A stretch of DNA of 64,000 nt from Phlyctochytrium arcticum (lineage: Eukaryota > Chytridiomycota > Chytridiomycetes > Chytridiales > Chytridiaceae): assembly GCA_025602905.1 (NCBI GenBank), contig JAHLKI010000056.1:1-64000 (forward strand), in the 5' to 3' direction. Position 1 is the first letter of the stretch, and every line of letters begins with the position of its first letter. A program made the position numbers and the translations under genes. Positions 11,940 through 22,919 of the stretch are shown one piece after another. The notes beneath the pieces were generated by a model, which had not been told where the DNA came from, did not search any database, and worked only from the letters and a program-made list of their open reading frames with translations.

Positions 11940-12706
11940 ATGCAGACTGGTAAGACCGATTTGAGTATAAAATCTCCGTGCAAATTTCTTAACTTGTGCT
12001 TTTGCATTCAAGATGCACAACTCATCTTGGAAGGCCTGGAGCGGATCGAATCTAAGCTGAAGCTTCTGGGAATCAATGCGTTCCCCTTTGGAAGTGGAAC
12101 CAGCCCATCTGTTGATAGCATCAAAAGAAAAAAGTTCCCGGATGATCTGGAGACCTACTACGGCATAGAGAAAGGAGTGGAAGAAATTACTTGTTCGCTT
12201 CTGGGTCAACAACTCCCGCCAGCAATGTCATCGCTGCACACATTGTACCTAGTAAGTTTGCCGGTAAAGCCGGCTGGCTACGCATTCCCGATGTATATGA
12301 TTTCAGGAACGGTGTCTTCCTGTACAAATCCATTGAAAACGCACTCAAGCGAGGTTTGATCACGTTTGTCTATTCGCCGGCCACTGAACTCTACCATTGC
12401 CGCGTCCTGTTCCCAGATTTGAGGACGGTTCTGTTTGCTAAATGTATTCATGTACTGTGTACTAAACTTTTTTCTATTGTACTAGCGAGGAAGTTTCTTG
12501 GAGATGATTTTATTCAACCCCAATCCCTCGTCGGCCAGACATTCCAAGACTTGGAAAATTGTTCGTTGTCGCTACCCTCCTCCCACGTCGTCTGGAACCG
12601 AGCTTTTGGCGTACATGCTGCACTTGCCCGTGAACGGGCTATTAGGAAAAACTGGATTACCGAGAATGATCTGGTTGAAGTGGACGGTTTATATAATTTC
12701 GTATAG
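11940..12706 (+). pseudogene. HNH_2-type nuclease domain protein with a frameshift
   Basis: Exon 1 (ATG 11940, short) joins across an intron of about 60 bases (GTAAGA to TTCAAG) to an N-terminal helical region (LEGLERIESKLKLLG). Near 12191 the frame must shift by one base to reach the nuclease core: ASGSTTP, AAHIVPSKF (the HNH histidine) and DVYDFRNGVFLYKSIENAL (the Asn-Gly part). A probable intron near 12443-12485 precedes the C-terminal module with HAALARERAIRKNWI, and the stop is at 12706. Families with this AAHI(V/I)P...NG pattern are the HNH_2 nucleases that are multicopy in many fungi. One missing T in TGTTCGC would explain the shift, so either a mutation or a sequencing error is possible. 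Metal-dependent DNA nicking is the family activity; this copy is probably inactive. Confidence 0.6.
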
Positions 12707-13598
12707 TTCATGTTTCTGTTCGGTACTTCCGTTCAAGGACCCTTTGTGCTGAAGTGGATCGTGCCGTCCTTGAGGGGCCTTGAACGGGAGTGACTGGTAT
12801 ATCTGTAATGTTACTCTCTTCAACATGCTACTTCTTTTTCGACTATATACTCTGTCAAACGAACCCAAATGGCTATTTTTTGAATTCGCGGTCTGACTTG
12901 CTCTCTATGTTCGCACCGTTGCGCTTTGGATTGCCACAAGCTCTTCTCCCATACATCGGGGATGTGGGGGATGTTGACTTTACATACCTCACCGGGAGCG
13001 GACATGCAACCACAGGAAATTATTCAGTTACCTTCCATGTCAGACCCTTTTACTGTACGAAATATCATTTCGGCCTGTACCGTGACCACATTCGGACAGA
13101 ATAGATTAATGGTCATTGAGTATCGTATCAGACTGCGAATCACCAAAGACGAATTTAGATGTATTGGCTATTATAGAGTTACAAGTACGAACTTTCGGGA
13201 TGGGGGATGATGCTTCCGGAAACATCATTGGACGTTCGCCAGCAACTTTCCCCTTATCGGGTGTCCTGGGGATGGAAGGGAGGGATTGAGACTTTGTGGC
13301 GGGAACTTTTATGTTGTCGGCATGGTCGGCCAGCCATCAACAAATAATCTGGAATCAATTCAGTCAGATGGAGCGGGATAAGGCATGTAAGGATGACGAA
13401 CACATACTGCCCACAGCTTCAAAGATTCGGCTGAGCAACACTGGGAAATAAGGTCCCCAAAAGATTTTTTCTTACATTTCTTTGTTCAAGCCGTTTTGGC
13501 GATTTTGGTGGGTCGAGCAACAGGTTCATCCGCGGCCTTTTCATCAGGCTTGCTGGGGGTTGTGGCGGCGGCGGGTCTCAAGCGAAATGGGGTTCCGT
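12707..13598. other. Intergenic region, possible repeat debris
   Basis: No intact gene. On the minus strand at about 13050-12900 a short stretch shares a GLTWK(L/V)T-like peptide and a 15-base match with about 57110-56900. This may be a fragment of a dispersed repeat; support is weak. Confidence 0.35.
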
Positions 13599-14136
13599 TC
13601 ACTGAGTCTGGCAGGTGTCCACCGCCAACTTTGAATAAACGGTAGTCACCCAGAGGTCGATCATATCCTCAATTCTCAATGCCAGCTTGGCACCGGCCCC
13701 TACCAAGGTCTTTGAAGCTGCTTCTCCCTGCCATTTGGCAGTTTCTTCAGTTGCTGCCAGATCCTTTCCAATTCCCACAAACGAGCGTGCGTACCCGTCT
13801 CCCTTCTTGCCGATTGCTTTTCGTGCCATCTCGGACAAAACCAATTCTTGTCACAATCCCCACCGCCTTGGTGTAGAAACTTTTGTATGGCTGGAAGACT
13901 CCCACATCCAGCGGCTGAAGCAAGGAACTTGAGTGCGGCAGGAGTAGAAATGGTATGATCAGATTGGCGTCGCAAAACTGCACGAATTCTCGCGTACATT
14001 GGGATCCATATCCGTCCACGATTAGCAGCTTGCTAGGTACTTTTACAAGCTTCCCTGATGAGCTGAGTAGCATAGCTCTCAGAAGTGCGTTCCGGTAAAC
14101 GAATGACCTCAACGGCGCCGAAATTGCGAGGCACAT
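13599..14136 (-). mobile_element. Relic of a pogo/Fot1-type (DDE_1) transposase
   Basis: The minus strand encodes LLIVDGYGSQ followed by LIIPFLLLPHSSSLLQPLDV and GVFQPYKSFY. This is the second-Asp block (VDGHxSH-like) and the LPxHSSxxLQPLDVGVF block of the DDE_1 superfamily (pogo, Fot1, CENP-B-like). The first Asp block, the third acidic residue and the DNA-binding region are not found in frame. Downstream the sense moves between frames, so this is a degenerate fragment of about 400-540 bases. No terminal inverted repeats were located. Confidence 0.65.
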
Positions 14137-15260
14137 CGGTCATATCCATGATGAGGAAAGTCGGACATGTCTTTGAGTGTGCCGAATGCGATGCCAACGA
14201 TGCGGTATACTATAGCGGTTGTCTGGGGCGGGTCATGTCAAAAAGTGGTATTGTAGCCTATTATCTGGCCTATAGTGGCCACTGCCTTTGAAGAAGTATG
14301 ATTGAGTCTACGTCTGACTGCGGCAGGTTTCTAGAGAGTTCAACTCAAGTTGACCGCGAGCTTGTTCCCCGGCAATGGGAAAGAGCTCCTACGATCTTGG
14401 CAGGTTGGCCTCGCTATATGCGCAGAGAAAGATCAGATGAGTAGATGTCAAATGCTGTCAATCCCCCACAAGTCAAAAAGTCTCTCACGCGTTACCATGT
14501 TAAATACATGGGAGACACAGCCACCATGTGCCCAACAACGAATTGAACAACACTGTCAGTACATCCCAGACGCTCCCATGCTGCATTTGGATTTGCCTTC
14601 CGCCATACCCATACTCGATCAGTCGGGGGTCAAACCGACGGCATGCACGGTATGGTTTGCCACTCCTGGATAGCAAGTTCTTTACAGTCGGAACAGTCCC
14701 CAGCCATGGTGTGCATTGCTTGACAAGTTTCGGCCAAGCACCCAAAGAGTTTACTATAGTCAATAGAAGTGAAACCGGCCAAGCGAAAGTCTATCCTCCC
14801 CTATATCCTCACCGTCAAGTCAGATGCGCTAAAACCTAAGAATTCATATAAAATTTTGCGCATCCTGCCAGTTTCAAGTTTTTTCCAAAAAGTCCGACCG
14901 AGCAGACGGGCCGCTCCCCATTTATTTGTTCCGTCACGCTCCTGCGGCCGAGGCTTGCCAAAAACATCCAGATCCGCCGGATTAATTTTTGGGGACTTTG
15001 CATACTCGAGTACAACTTTTTGGTTTATGCATTGGCATATACTTTTGCAAATGTGTTTGAATTGTTTTTGGCATTTAATTCGCAGCGTATTTTCTTATTC
15101 AGAAGTACGAGTGTATGCAGGGACCTTGTAAAGCGAATGGAAACAGCGAAAGTATCATAAAGAGATCTGCCCCGGTAAAAGCGCACGAGGTGTAGTGCAG
15201 CGTGGAAAACCTTATCACTCGGGTGAGGACGTTGCGCAGCACTTTCCGAGATCTGGCGTA
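14137..15260. other. Intergenic region, no gene seen
   Basis: Only short overlapping ORFs on both strands. The last part is the upstream region of the 15.4-kb gene. Confidence 0.45.
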
Positions 15261-15262
15261 GG

Positions 15263-15270
15263 TATAAATA
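15263..15270 (+). promoter_or_regulatory. TATA box of the lipocalin-like gene
   Basis: An exact TATAAATA lies 113 bases before the ATG at 15376. A C/T-rich leader with CCAACCAACC follows, which is typical of strongly expressed fungal genes. Confidence 0.6.
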
Positions 15271-15375
15271 GCAGGCACCGGCCACCACTTTCCCTCCTCC
15301 TACTATCCCATCCGCAATAGTCTTTTCCCATTATTTTTCTTCCTCCCGCACCAACCAACCAATCCACCACCAAAC

Positions 15376-15954
15376 ATGCCCGCTGCTGAAGAATACGCGT
15401 AAGTTGCCGGCAGTGCTTGATGATGCCCGATCTACATCTAACATGGCTTCAAATCAAACAGCGGTTTCTGGACTCTCGACTCTGACCGCTCAGACAACTA
15501 CAGCGATGTCCTCGCCGCCCAGCAAGTCTCTTGGATCGTCCGAACCGTCATTGGCAAAATGACCCTCACCTACGACGTTGCCGCCACATCCACCGACGGT
15601 GTTCCCACCTTGACCTCGGTCAACGCCAAGGGCGCCAAGCAGACCTTTGTCATTGATGGAAAGCCCCATGCCGATGAGGATGCCGTCTTTGGCCCCGTTG
15701 TCCACACTGCCACCTTTGACGAGAGTGGCAACTTTAAGCTCGTTACCGTCTGTGAAAAGAACAAGTGGACGGTACGTTTACCCTTTACACATTTTCTCTC
15801 CCAAAACCATGATCCTTAACCCCTCTCTAAATGTTTTTAGAACACGGGAGTCTGGACTCTGTCAGAGAACAACACTGTCCACGTCCGCACAATGCACTTT
15901 GAGTCCCCCAAGCTCACCAAGGACTTTGTCATGACTTTCACCAAGAAGCAGTAG
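15376..15954 (+). CDS. Small lipocalin/FABP-like protein
   Basis: Three exons, 15376-15398, 15462-15771 and 15841-15954, with correct phases, give 148 residues. The protein begins MPAAEEYAGFWTLDSDRSDN, where GFW near the N-terminus is a hallmark of lipocalin and fatty-acid-binding-like barrels. It continues as alternating beta-strands (KQTFVIDGK, HTATFDESGNFKLVTVCE, NTGVWTLSENNTVHVRTM) and ends MTFTKKQ, like the last strand of a closed beta barrel. There is no signal peptide, so it is probably cytosolic. The role may be binding a small hydrophobic ligand; the ligand cannot be read from the sequence. The regular codon use, TATA box and pyrimidine-rich leader suggest high expression. Confidence 0.8.
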
Positions 15955-16850
15955 AATCCCCTTTTTTCCCCTCTACCTCTGCTTTTCTGAATCTTTCTTT
16001 ATACTGTCGCCACTTCCATCTATACACACTCATGCCCCCCATCCCTGCCCCCATCCACCCTACACAGCCTTGACCACGATACTATATGTTAGATAGCATA
16101 GCTAGTAGAACATCAGCCTGGGCCGGATCCATGCCTTTATACATATCTCTTCCTCTAATGCATACTCTCGCAGAATTTTGTTTTGCAGGTACGTGTTGGC
16201 GTAATGCTGAATCTGTCAACATGCGCTGAACCTGATGCTGCTGCCTTTACAGCGAAGCGAGGACGCTATTGCGCCGTTTAACATAGTCTTATTACCCGTG
16301 CAAACCGGACGACTGGAGTTTCCCAAAATTGCCATCTACTCAAGCTCGGACTTGGTGGATGCAGTTTATCCGTCAAGCAGCTTGAGCATTGATATCAAGG
16401 CACCTCTGCATGCTCAGATAGCACTTAATTTGAAGGAGTTGTGAGACGGTGGGCAGAAGTGTGTCCTTTTTCACAATACAGTATCCTCTTCATGCAGTAT
16501 CTCAATCATTCTTGCACTGTCTACTTGCTATAAGCTTATTCTATGTTCTATGAGATAAAACGTGCCATGTCTACGTGTTTCTCGCAAATTTTCACCGGTT
16601 ACTGGCCCACAGAGGGCTTCCGCCAAAGTGAACAGGTGAACGGACCGTAGGAATTCAAGAAGAGGTATCAGTATTGTCAGGTTTCAGCGAGTCCATCACC
16701 GCAAAACCAGTTCGATCAAAAGAACAGTGGCAACACCGATGTGTTTCCCTGGGGTTGCAGCCTTTATTGGTAATACGTCATGAGTGGATCCTATGGTAGT
16801 GTGGCCGGTGGGCTTCGGTAATCGTACTAGATAGTCCCGCTCGAATCAAA
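15955..16850. other. Intergenic region with an orphan ORF
   Basis: An open frame at 16235-16444 (plus) has residues LPVQTGRLEFPKIAIYS, which resemble the C-terminal end of TRAPP II subunits (TRAPPC10/Trs130-like), but no upstream exons were found. It may be an orphan fragment or chance. The rest has no recognised feature. Confidence 0.3.
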
Positions 16851-16858
16851 AATCTCAC

Positions 16859-17689
16859 TCAAAAGACAGGATCGGCATCGCCGGATATTTGGTCATTGAT
16901 AGTATTTCGTGCCTTTTCTACCAGAAGTTTCTGTGATGCACTACAATCCCAGTACAAGAAACTTCCTTCTTGCTGGATAGTACCCTGACCCAGATCCACG
17001 CGATATTTATGTAACGGGCTGTCAACACACATGGTATGATACTCCCCAAACTCGCCGCAAGCGTCCACTTTCTCCCACCCCTCCTCTTGCAGAATCTTCT
17101 CCAACAGTTCCCTTGTCAAAACTTTGCCAACCAACTGACGGGCACTCTGTTCCGGTACCAAATCCATATTGACGCACGAGATGATGATGGATAGATTATA
17201 GGTTTCAAGCAAGGAGGAAAGAAGTTGAGGCCGGGGTACTTGCCACAGAGGCCGAGCGAGCGTAATTTGAGCCTGTTCGGCAGCCCGACTCTGTAATTCC
17301 ATTCGTAAGACACTCCAACGTGAAGTTTCGCTCTCCAAACAAGTAGTTACCATAAAATCGCTACAAACATCCTCGATATCCCCGGTAGCTAACTGATCAA
17401 ACCCCTCCTCTTTCAGGGAGCGAAGTTGGGAAACATATGAACCGAGAAAGTCGGGTCCGTCGACCGTCAACACTTGGTGGGGTATATCAAGTCCTTGAGC
17501 ACGAAGTTGAATTAGTGGGAGGGGATGGCTGAAAAAGGGTTTTGCGGATCGGGGTTTGAAGGTGATTAAGCGGGCGACCTCCACTGACTTGTCACGAGAG
17601 AGTATTTGTAGGGCAAGACTACAGTCTTTCCCTCCCGTATATGAGAGTGCAACCTTTTGCTTGCTCATGCCTCGGAAGAATCTTGCCAC
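16859..17689 (-). CDS. DPH6: Diphthine-ammonia ligase (PP-loop ATPase)
   Basis: A single-exon ORF of 276 residues. The N-terminal PP-loop SYTGGKDCSLAL (about residues 16-27) binds ATP. GDIEDVCSDF (about 103) and GEFGEYHTMCVDSP (about 211) are the conserved blocks of the ATP_bind_4/MJ0570 family. The enzyme catalyses the last step of diphthamide synthesis on elongation factor 2: ATP-dependent amidation of diphthine with ammonium, in the cytosol. The length matches single-domain members; animal and yeast forms that carry extra C-terminal endoribonuclease-like (RidA-type) domains are longer. Translation may start at the second Met (residue 8, MSKQKVALS), which is closer to the family start. It faces the 18-kb small ORFs in the same direction. 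Confidence 0.85.
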   Translation of the reverse strand: MARFFRGMSKQKVALSYTGGKDCSLALQILSRDKSVEVARLITFKPRSAKPFFSHPLPLIQLRAQGLDIPHQVLTVDGPDFLGSYVSQLRSLKEEGFDQLATGDIEDVCSDFMVTTCLESETSRWSVLRMELQSRAAEQAQITLARPLWQVPRPQLLSSLLETYNLSIIISCVNMDLVPEQSARQLVGKVLTRELLEKILQEEGWEKVDACGEFGEYHTMCVDSPLHKYRVDLGQGTIQQEGSFLYWDCSASQKLLVEKARNTINDQISGDADPVF

Positions 17690-17944
17690 AAACGCGATCT
17701 ACGATCGGTTTTTCTATAGCCGACTTCGCTACAAAGGTTTTTTTTCAAATAACACACAGAATATGGTGCTGATTCTGAATCTGGAGTTGGGTGGGAGTGA
17801 GGTTGTGCTTGAATATGACATATGTTCATTATATATACAGATCGTCATCTTCGTGAAGAACGCCTTTCGGCTTTTACGGATTTTGCCAAGCACAATCGAC
17901 CGCCAGCTCTTCTGACTTGACTTCAACTCGGTGAAGGCGGTTCG

Positions 17945-18469
17945 TTACAGCTTTGCCGCATCGGAAGCCAGCGTCCCAGACCGGAATGAGCTAGTACGAG
18001 ACATGGGTGCAGGGGCACCACCACTTCCTGAACCTGAACCCGTACGAGCCATGCAGGAATAGGAACGGCGCCGCAAAAATGGCACTAGTAAAATCCGAGG
18101 ATCTATTATAAATAGTCTTCTCCCGGTCATGGTTTGTGTGGGAGGAAAATTGCGAGCTGGAGGCCGGGAGGCGGCTTCTGCTTTGATAACTCTGTTTGAT
18201 GCCAGAGAGGACAAAGTGGGCGCTTCGGACGAGGCAAAGTCCGGTTTTTCCCAAGGTAACATATTCCAGGTTAGCGGTTTCCGGAGACCGCTGGCCTGGG
18301 CATCCGAATGTCGGGCTGCCAGTTGGATTTCATAGTCTGGTCTGATGCAGAACTCTGGTTTCAAATCTCCCCAGTAAGCAATCTTTTGCTCTCGTATCTT
18401 TTCCTGTTCCTGGACCGCAAACAGTTTGTAGGCATCTGAGGTCCCCTTTTTCGTGCTAGTCGATTTCAT
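17945..18469 (-). CDS. Small conserved protein, copy B (unknown function)
   Basis: An ORF of 174 codons from ATG 18469 on the minus strand. It starts with a Lys/Ser/Thr-rich stretch, then DAYKLFAVQEQEKIREQKIA and YWGDLKPEF, followed by TWNMLPWEKPDF, a basic segment and a Ser/Gly-rich tail ending in DAAKL. The family is not recognised. The first 45 residues match copy A just upstream (AYKMFAVCEQEKIRKQKIA and YWGDLRPEL), so the two are tandem duplicates. The C-terminal half may include an unspliced intron: the stretch FLRRRSYSCMARTG reads less well than the rest. Confidence 0.5.
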   Translation of the reverse strand: MKSTSTKKGTSDAYKLFAVQEQEKIREQKIAYWGDLKPEFCIRPDYEIQLAARHSDAQASGLRKPLTWNMLPWEKPDFASSEAPTLSSLASNRVIKAEAASRPPARNFPPTQTMTGRRLFIIDPRILLVPFLRRRSYSCMARTGSGSGSGGAPAPMSRTSSFRSGTLASDAAKL

Positions 18470-18597
18470 CGTACGAGAGCTCCGGTCTGAGGTCACCCCA
18501 GTAAGCAATCTTTTGCTTTCTGATCTTCTCTTGTTCGCAAACTGCGAACATCTTATAAGCGTTGGGGGTGCCTGGCTTCGCAGTCATTGTAAAGATG
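18456..18597 (-). pseudogene. Truncated upstream copy A of the small conserved protein
   Basis: A 46-codon ORF from ATG 18597 that stops at TAG 18458-18456, just after YWGDLRPEL. It overlaps the start of copy B by 14 bases in another frame. It retains only the conserved N-terminal block and lacks the WNMLPWE part, so it looks like a tandem duplicate whose 3' half was replaced by the start of copy B. A WDMPSWE-like stretch near 18980 (minus) may be a further fragment. Confidence 0.5.
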
Positions 18598-19384
18598 TAC
18601 AGGTTGGGAAAAGGATAAAGGAACGAGAAATGTTTGGCCCTGCCGACTTTGATCGTCGTCGGAGAGCTATACGCTGAAAGTATCCTCAGGGTTTCAATGT
18701 CTCTGCCATTACGCATGACTCTGGCCATCTCCCAAGACTATGAACCCCACGGCGAGAACCAGTACTCCCCACGTTGACTGTTTCCTTGAAGTTCGGGCCT
18801 CGGCTGCCGCTGAGACAACCGGCGATGTATGGGTAGAATCTCATCGTCTCGATCGCTGCGCATACGGGATGACGGGGTGCGGAGACATGCGGTGTGCCCC
18901 TTTTGACTGCTGCTGCTTTACGCTGATGCCATTGGTTTCTAGTATGTGCTCATAGTCCAGGTTATCCTTGTTTTCCCAGGATGGCATGTCCCAACTATTT
19001 TTGTGATGACGATCCGGCTGGTTCTGGCTCGGTTTGACTACTCCTTTTGAGCTGCGTGGGGAATATGTCCAGAATAACGAGCAAAACATTTTAGTTCACG
19101 AAAGTTCACAGATTGATCTAAGCGTTGGAATTCATAACATACGCTGTATTTTGCCGTATCATTTCCCATTCTCTGACCAAAAAATAAACCCGGAGCACCT
19201 CACTCGCGATGACAGCACGCGTGCGCGTTTGGCAAGCCCCCCGTTTCCCATCGCTCTCGACTCCTCTTGGAAACTTCCCGAACGTTCCCCGACGTTCCAG
19301 CCAATCAAACAAGGCCGCGAGCAGATGGCGTGCGATGAATTTTTTTTTCCGAATAGCGACGTCCCGCGCCTCACCGCTTGGCGG

Positions 19385-19392
19385 TATAAAAA
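19385..19392 (+). promoter_or_regulatory. TATA box upstream of the Fanzor-like gene
   Basis: TATAAAAA lies 87-94 bases before ATG 19479, at the same spacing as in other genes of this window. Confidence 0.5.
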
Positions 19393-20476
19393 GACCTCTG
19401 TTGAGCCGCCCGCCCCAGAACATGCCGACATCCACGACATCCACGACATTGACAACAACCACCCACTGAAAAACAAAAATGCAGTGTCCTCATGGGAAAC
19501 CGTGGGGGCACTGTTTCGTCGCGGATTGCGCTCGCCAATTCAATCATAGCACCACGGGGGGGCCCGCAACGCCAACGGGAGGCACCTCCTGTTCGACTTC
19601 GTCTGGTAAGGGGGTGTGGATGGTGGTCTACGCATGTTAAACACACGACTCCCTGCAATTTCCTTCTCATTCTCAGAGCCAGGTCCATCATTCAATCCCA
19701 AGAATGCCGAACGTATCCCACGCCCTTCTCAGCCAGGCAGAAAGTCCAAACGCCCTCGACTTCGCACACCTTCTCCACGCACACCCTCCCCACCTCCTTC
19801 GGCGTCGTCTCGACCTCAAGAACCGTTGTTGTCCTCGTCTCCAATGCGAGAAGGAGAAGCTATCCAAGGACACAGTAAGTTCAACAAACCCAGACGAAAA
19901 CGAGAGTCACTCACAACTAAACCGTTACTCCGTCATTACTAGGAAGACAAAAGAAACCTTGCGATTGCCACTTGCTCGACTCTACCATTCAAAATATGAC
20001 CGTCCATTACCGCTCTAGCCAGAGGGAGTGTTTGCTGCACGGCAAGTCGTTGGCTGAACGAAAGGAGCTCAAACGCCAGATCACAAGAATCAAGACCGGC
20101 AAGCCTGTACGATCGTCTACAGGCAGCGCCCATTCCAAATCGTCGACTTCTTGCCCACTTCCAGGAGGTCGACCGACTCTTTCAGCTCCCTCACAACCAT
20201 TGGATTTAAGCGTCACAGAGCGACCGCCGACAGTGGTAAACGAGACGGATCAGGTAGACGAGGAGCAGGAGGTTCAGGAAGACCAAATGGGGGAGAATGA
20301 GGAGCAGCAGGAACAGGAGGAATCAAACGCAAAGTCGAAATTCAGCGTGAAGTTGGGACTCACAAAAACAGTCAAGTCGGATGCAATGGGCGAACGCATC
20401 GTGGACGCCGTTCTGAGGTGAGATTTTCTTTGGAGTCTGTGGAGGCTTGCCCGAACTTCTGCTGAATAGGTTCAAC

Positions 20477-20479
20477 TAA
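20477..20479 (+). other. Nonsense codon in the Fanzor-like gene
   Basis: TAA sits in frame directly after the splice junction at 20470, between FN and ITYHGLKLL. Coding continues in the same frame for 300 codons. A single change from TAC would restore a tyrosine there, which fits the conserved N-Y-I pattern of the family. Confidence 0.7.
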
Positions 20480-21744
20480 ATCACCTACCATGGTCTCAAA
20501 CTACTCTCCGTATACACCATCATGTTGGGGAAGACGCTTCCACCCTTCGACCGTCCGGATGGGAAAAGGCTCATTCGACAGTGTTTCCACGCTGTTTCGG
20601 TGACGACGAGACAAACCGTACCGGCGACACCGGTGGATCCTCGCCTCAAAAGAGCCTTCGATGAGTACCGAAAACAGCTTCCCGAACAGGATCGTAAATG
20701 GCCTTCCAGAGAAGCGTTGAATCAGTCTTTGACCTACCACACCACCACCGTCATGGCTGACATTCGTCGTCACATCGTCGTTCACCTGGTGAGCCGAATC
20801 ACAAAATACGCCAGGATCAAGCTCACCCACATTCTTGGATCATCCCCTTCCAACGTCTCCTTGGATCCCCGCGACGTAAAGGAGCTTGCTCAGCGATTAA
20901 CCAAGCGCCTTGTCTACAATGAGAAGCAAGCCTGGGTAATCGCCAAAAACAAGAATGAAGACCCTCCCCCAATTCCTGCTTGGACGAGACCTTCTGATGT
21001 GTACGACATTCTCAGGCTTCCAACGAGCCCCCAACGCAAGTCTGATCAACACCTCTTCAGCCTCCTGTCCACTCACAAGGAACTTGCGACTGCTGTTTCC
21101 CAGGTCTTCGACTCTGTGGTCCATCGCGTCGAAGGCAGCGGTGGTCTTCCGATTTGCTCCAGCAAAGCCCGCGACCAATATAACGAAACGGGAACAGAAA
21201 ACCCATGGCTGAAACGTTACTATCCCCTGCATCGTTTCCTTCTGCGAGAAATGGAAGAACTGAACGGGACAGTAGACAACAACATTGGCGGCGATGGTTC
21301 AGAGGAACCCATACGGATTGCGGAATCCGCTCCTCACATTCATCACGCTTGGGCTCGGCGGAAGGTGACAAAAATATGTGGACGACACCCCGAAGTCTTC
21401 GTTTCCCGCCGTTCAAGACGGCGCGCCAAAATGGCGTTGTTGAAGGCAGTGACCAACCGGCGGACCTTGGAAGCAAACAGTGAAGGTAAAGTATTGCGAA
21501 TCGCCATTATGAAGTGCGTTCGGTAGGACTCATCAGAATCAAACAGGCTCGAGTCGAGGGAATAGAAGCTGCAAACGCAGAGGAATATTGCCTGAATCCA
21601 TCATGACGGAGGTAAAGACAAAGGCAGCAAAAACAATCCGAAAACTGGAAGAAGGGAGCTTTCGCTTGAAAGGGACCGGAAAGCCCACTGGCCAGGACCC
21701 TTCCCGCCTGTGGACGTTATTGCCACAACCTTCGGGCGCGAGTA

Positions 21745-21862
21745 TTCCGTACCATGAAAATTAGTATTCCGTACCTGATTCCGTACAACGTTTCTGTGAA
21801 ATGTTCTCATTTGCCTTTTATGGGCCGTAATATAGCTCTTCCAAGCTTAAATTGTCGGAGTT
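21745..21862 (+). repeat. Left terminal inverted repeat
   Basis: Pairs with 22842-22919. It contains a 40-base insertion relative to the right repeat. Confidence 0.85.
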
Positions 21863-22841
21863 GCCCTTGCCGTTGAGGCCCTTGTTGTCCTTCTGACCCT
21901 GCTTCTGACCGGTGTTCAGACCGGCCTTCTCCGCGCCAACTACACTCCTACTCTTGTACATGATCTACTCTACTCCACGCTGTCGTGGTTATTAGGGTTC
22001 AAGTGAAGAATCAGCAGATGATTTGGCTGCCTTCGAAGTCTCTCTCACAGAAAATGTATTATTTTTACAATAATTTCCGCTGGCTAACATTACAGACATA
22101 AACAATTCCCTTATAGTTTTCTTCCTCCGTTTCTACGTAACACTAGTTTTCTTTCATTGCCTAATGTCCTCCCTACAATCACTCAACTTCCAACTCCGTT
22201 GTCGCGCAGGAATTGCTCATAACTCCCAATTCCGCAGCCCTAACGTTTTACATCACGACAACGCCAGAAATGATATCATTATTGAATTCAATGATGCCGA
22301 TGTATCAAATGCATCGTAATTGTTGTGGGAGGGTTGATGGGCTCACCTACGGTTCAGAATCTTCATTCGGGCGATGATTGATGGGATTGCAGTACTCTTA
22401 CTGCTGTAGCATGTAGAGCCTTTGGATAGGCAGGTTTTTCGAATTGGCAGGGGTAGGGGTAAGCCTACTGCAAAGCACAATTTGGTGGGTCAGAATAACG
22501 CTGATCTGGACACTGCGGCTCTTCGATCCCAAGATTTGAGAGTGCGCCGGGAGCAGGATTCCCTATAGCCTTATAGACGCCGCTTGACTTGACCCGGCAG
22601 CGTGCGGCAGCGCATTGTCACTGCAGGTCAGATTGCCGGCATTGCGGGCGCCGTGGGTCAAGGGCAGATGGATCGTCCGTACGTACTTCGTTACTATGCG
22701 CACTATTGGGAGTAACGTCACAGGATACCTCAGACAAGGTAAGGGCTGATTGTAAGGAACAAGGGCAATCGTAACGCTCAAACATACGCAAGGCAACTGA
22801 CGTTCTGGCGGAAGTTCACGCAACTTCACCGTCTTCACGGA

Positions 22842-22919
22842 AACTCCGACAATTTAAGCTTGGAAGAGTTATATTACGGCCCATAAAAAGCAAATGAGAC
22901 TAATTTTCATGGTACGGAA
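22842..22919 (-). repeat. Right terminal inverted repeat
   Basis: 78 bases, complementary to the left repeat with about two mismatches. Confidence 0.85.

Larger units (their letters stand above)
21745..22919. mobile_element. 1,175-base TIR element (non-autonomous, TA target duplication) inside the Fanzor-like gene
   Basis: The ends are inverted repeats. The outer 21 bases (TTCCGTACCATGAAAATTAG and one more base) are identical. The inner 57 bases (21806-21862 versus 22842-22898) differ at about two positions. The left end has a 40-base extra segment (21766-21805) with more copies of ATTCCGTAC. Both sides are flanked by TA (21743-21744 and 22920-22921), the target duplication of Tc1/mariner/pogo-type elements. 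No transposase is encoded inside, so it is a non-autonomous, MITE-like element. It interrupts the Fanzor-like coding sequence between LWTLLPQP and RRRHMLLDTT. Confidence 0.85.

Noticed and set aside
16235..16444. Complete TRAPP-like gene
   Set aside because: Only one short C-terminal-like frame exists and no upstream exons fit; it is mentioned only as an orphan frame.
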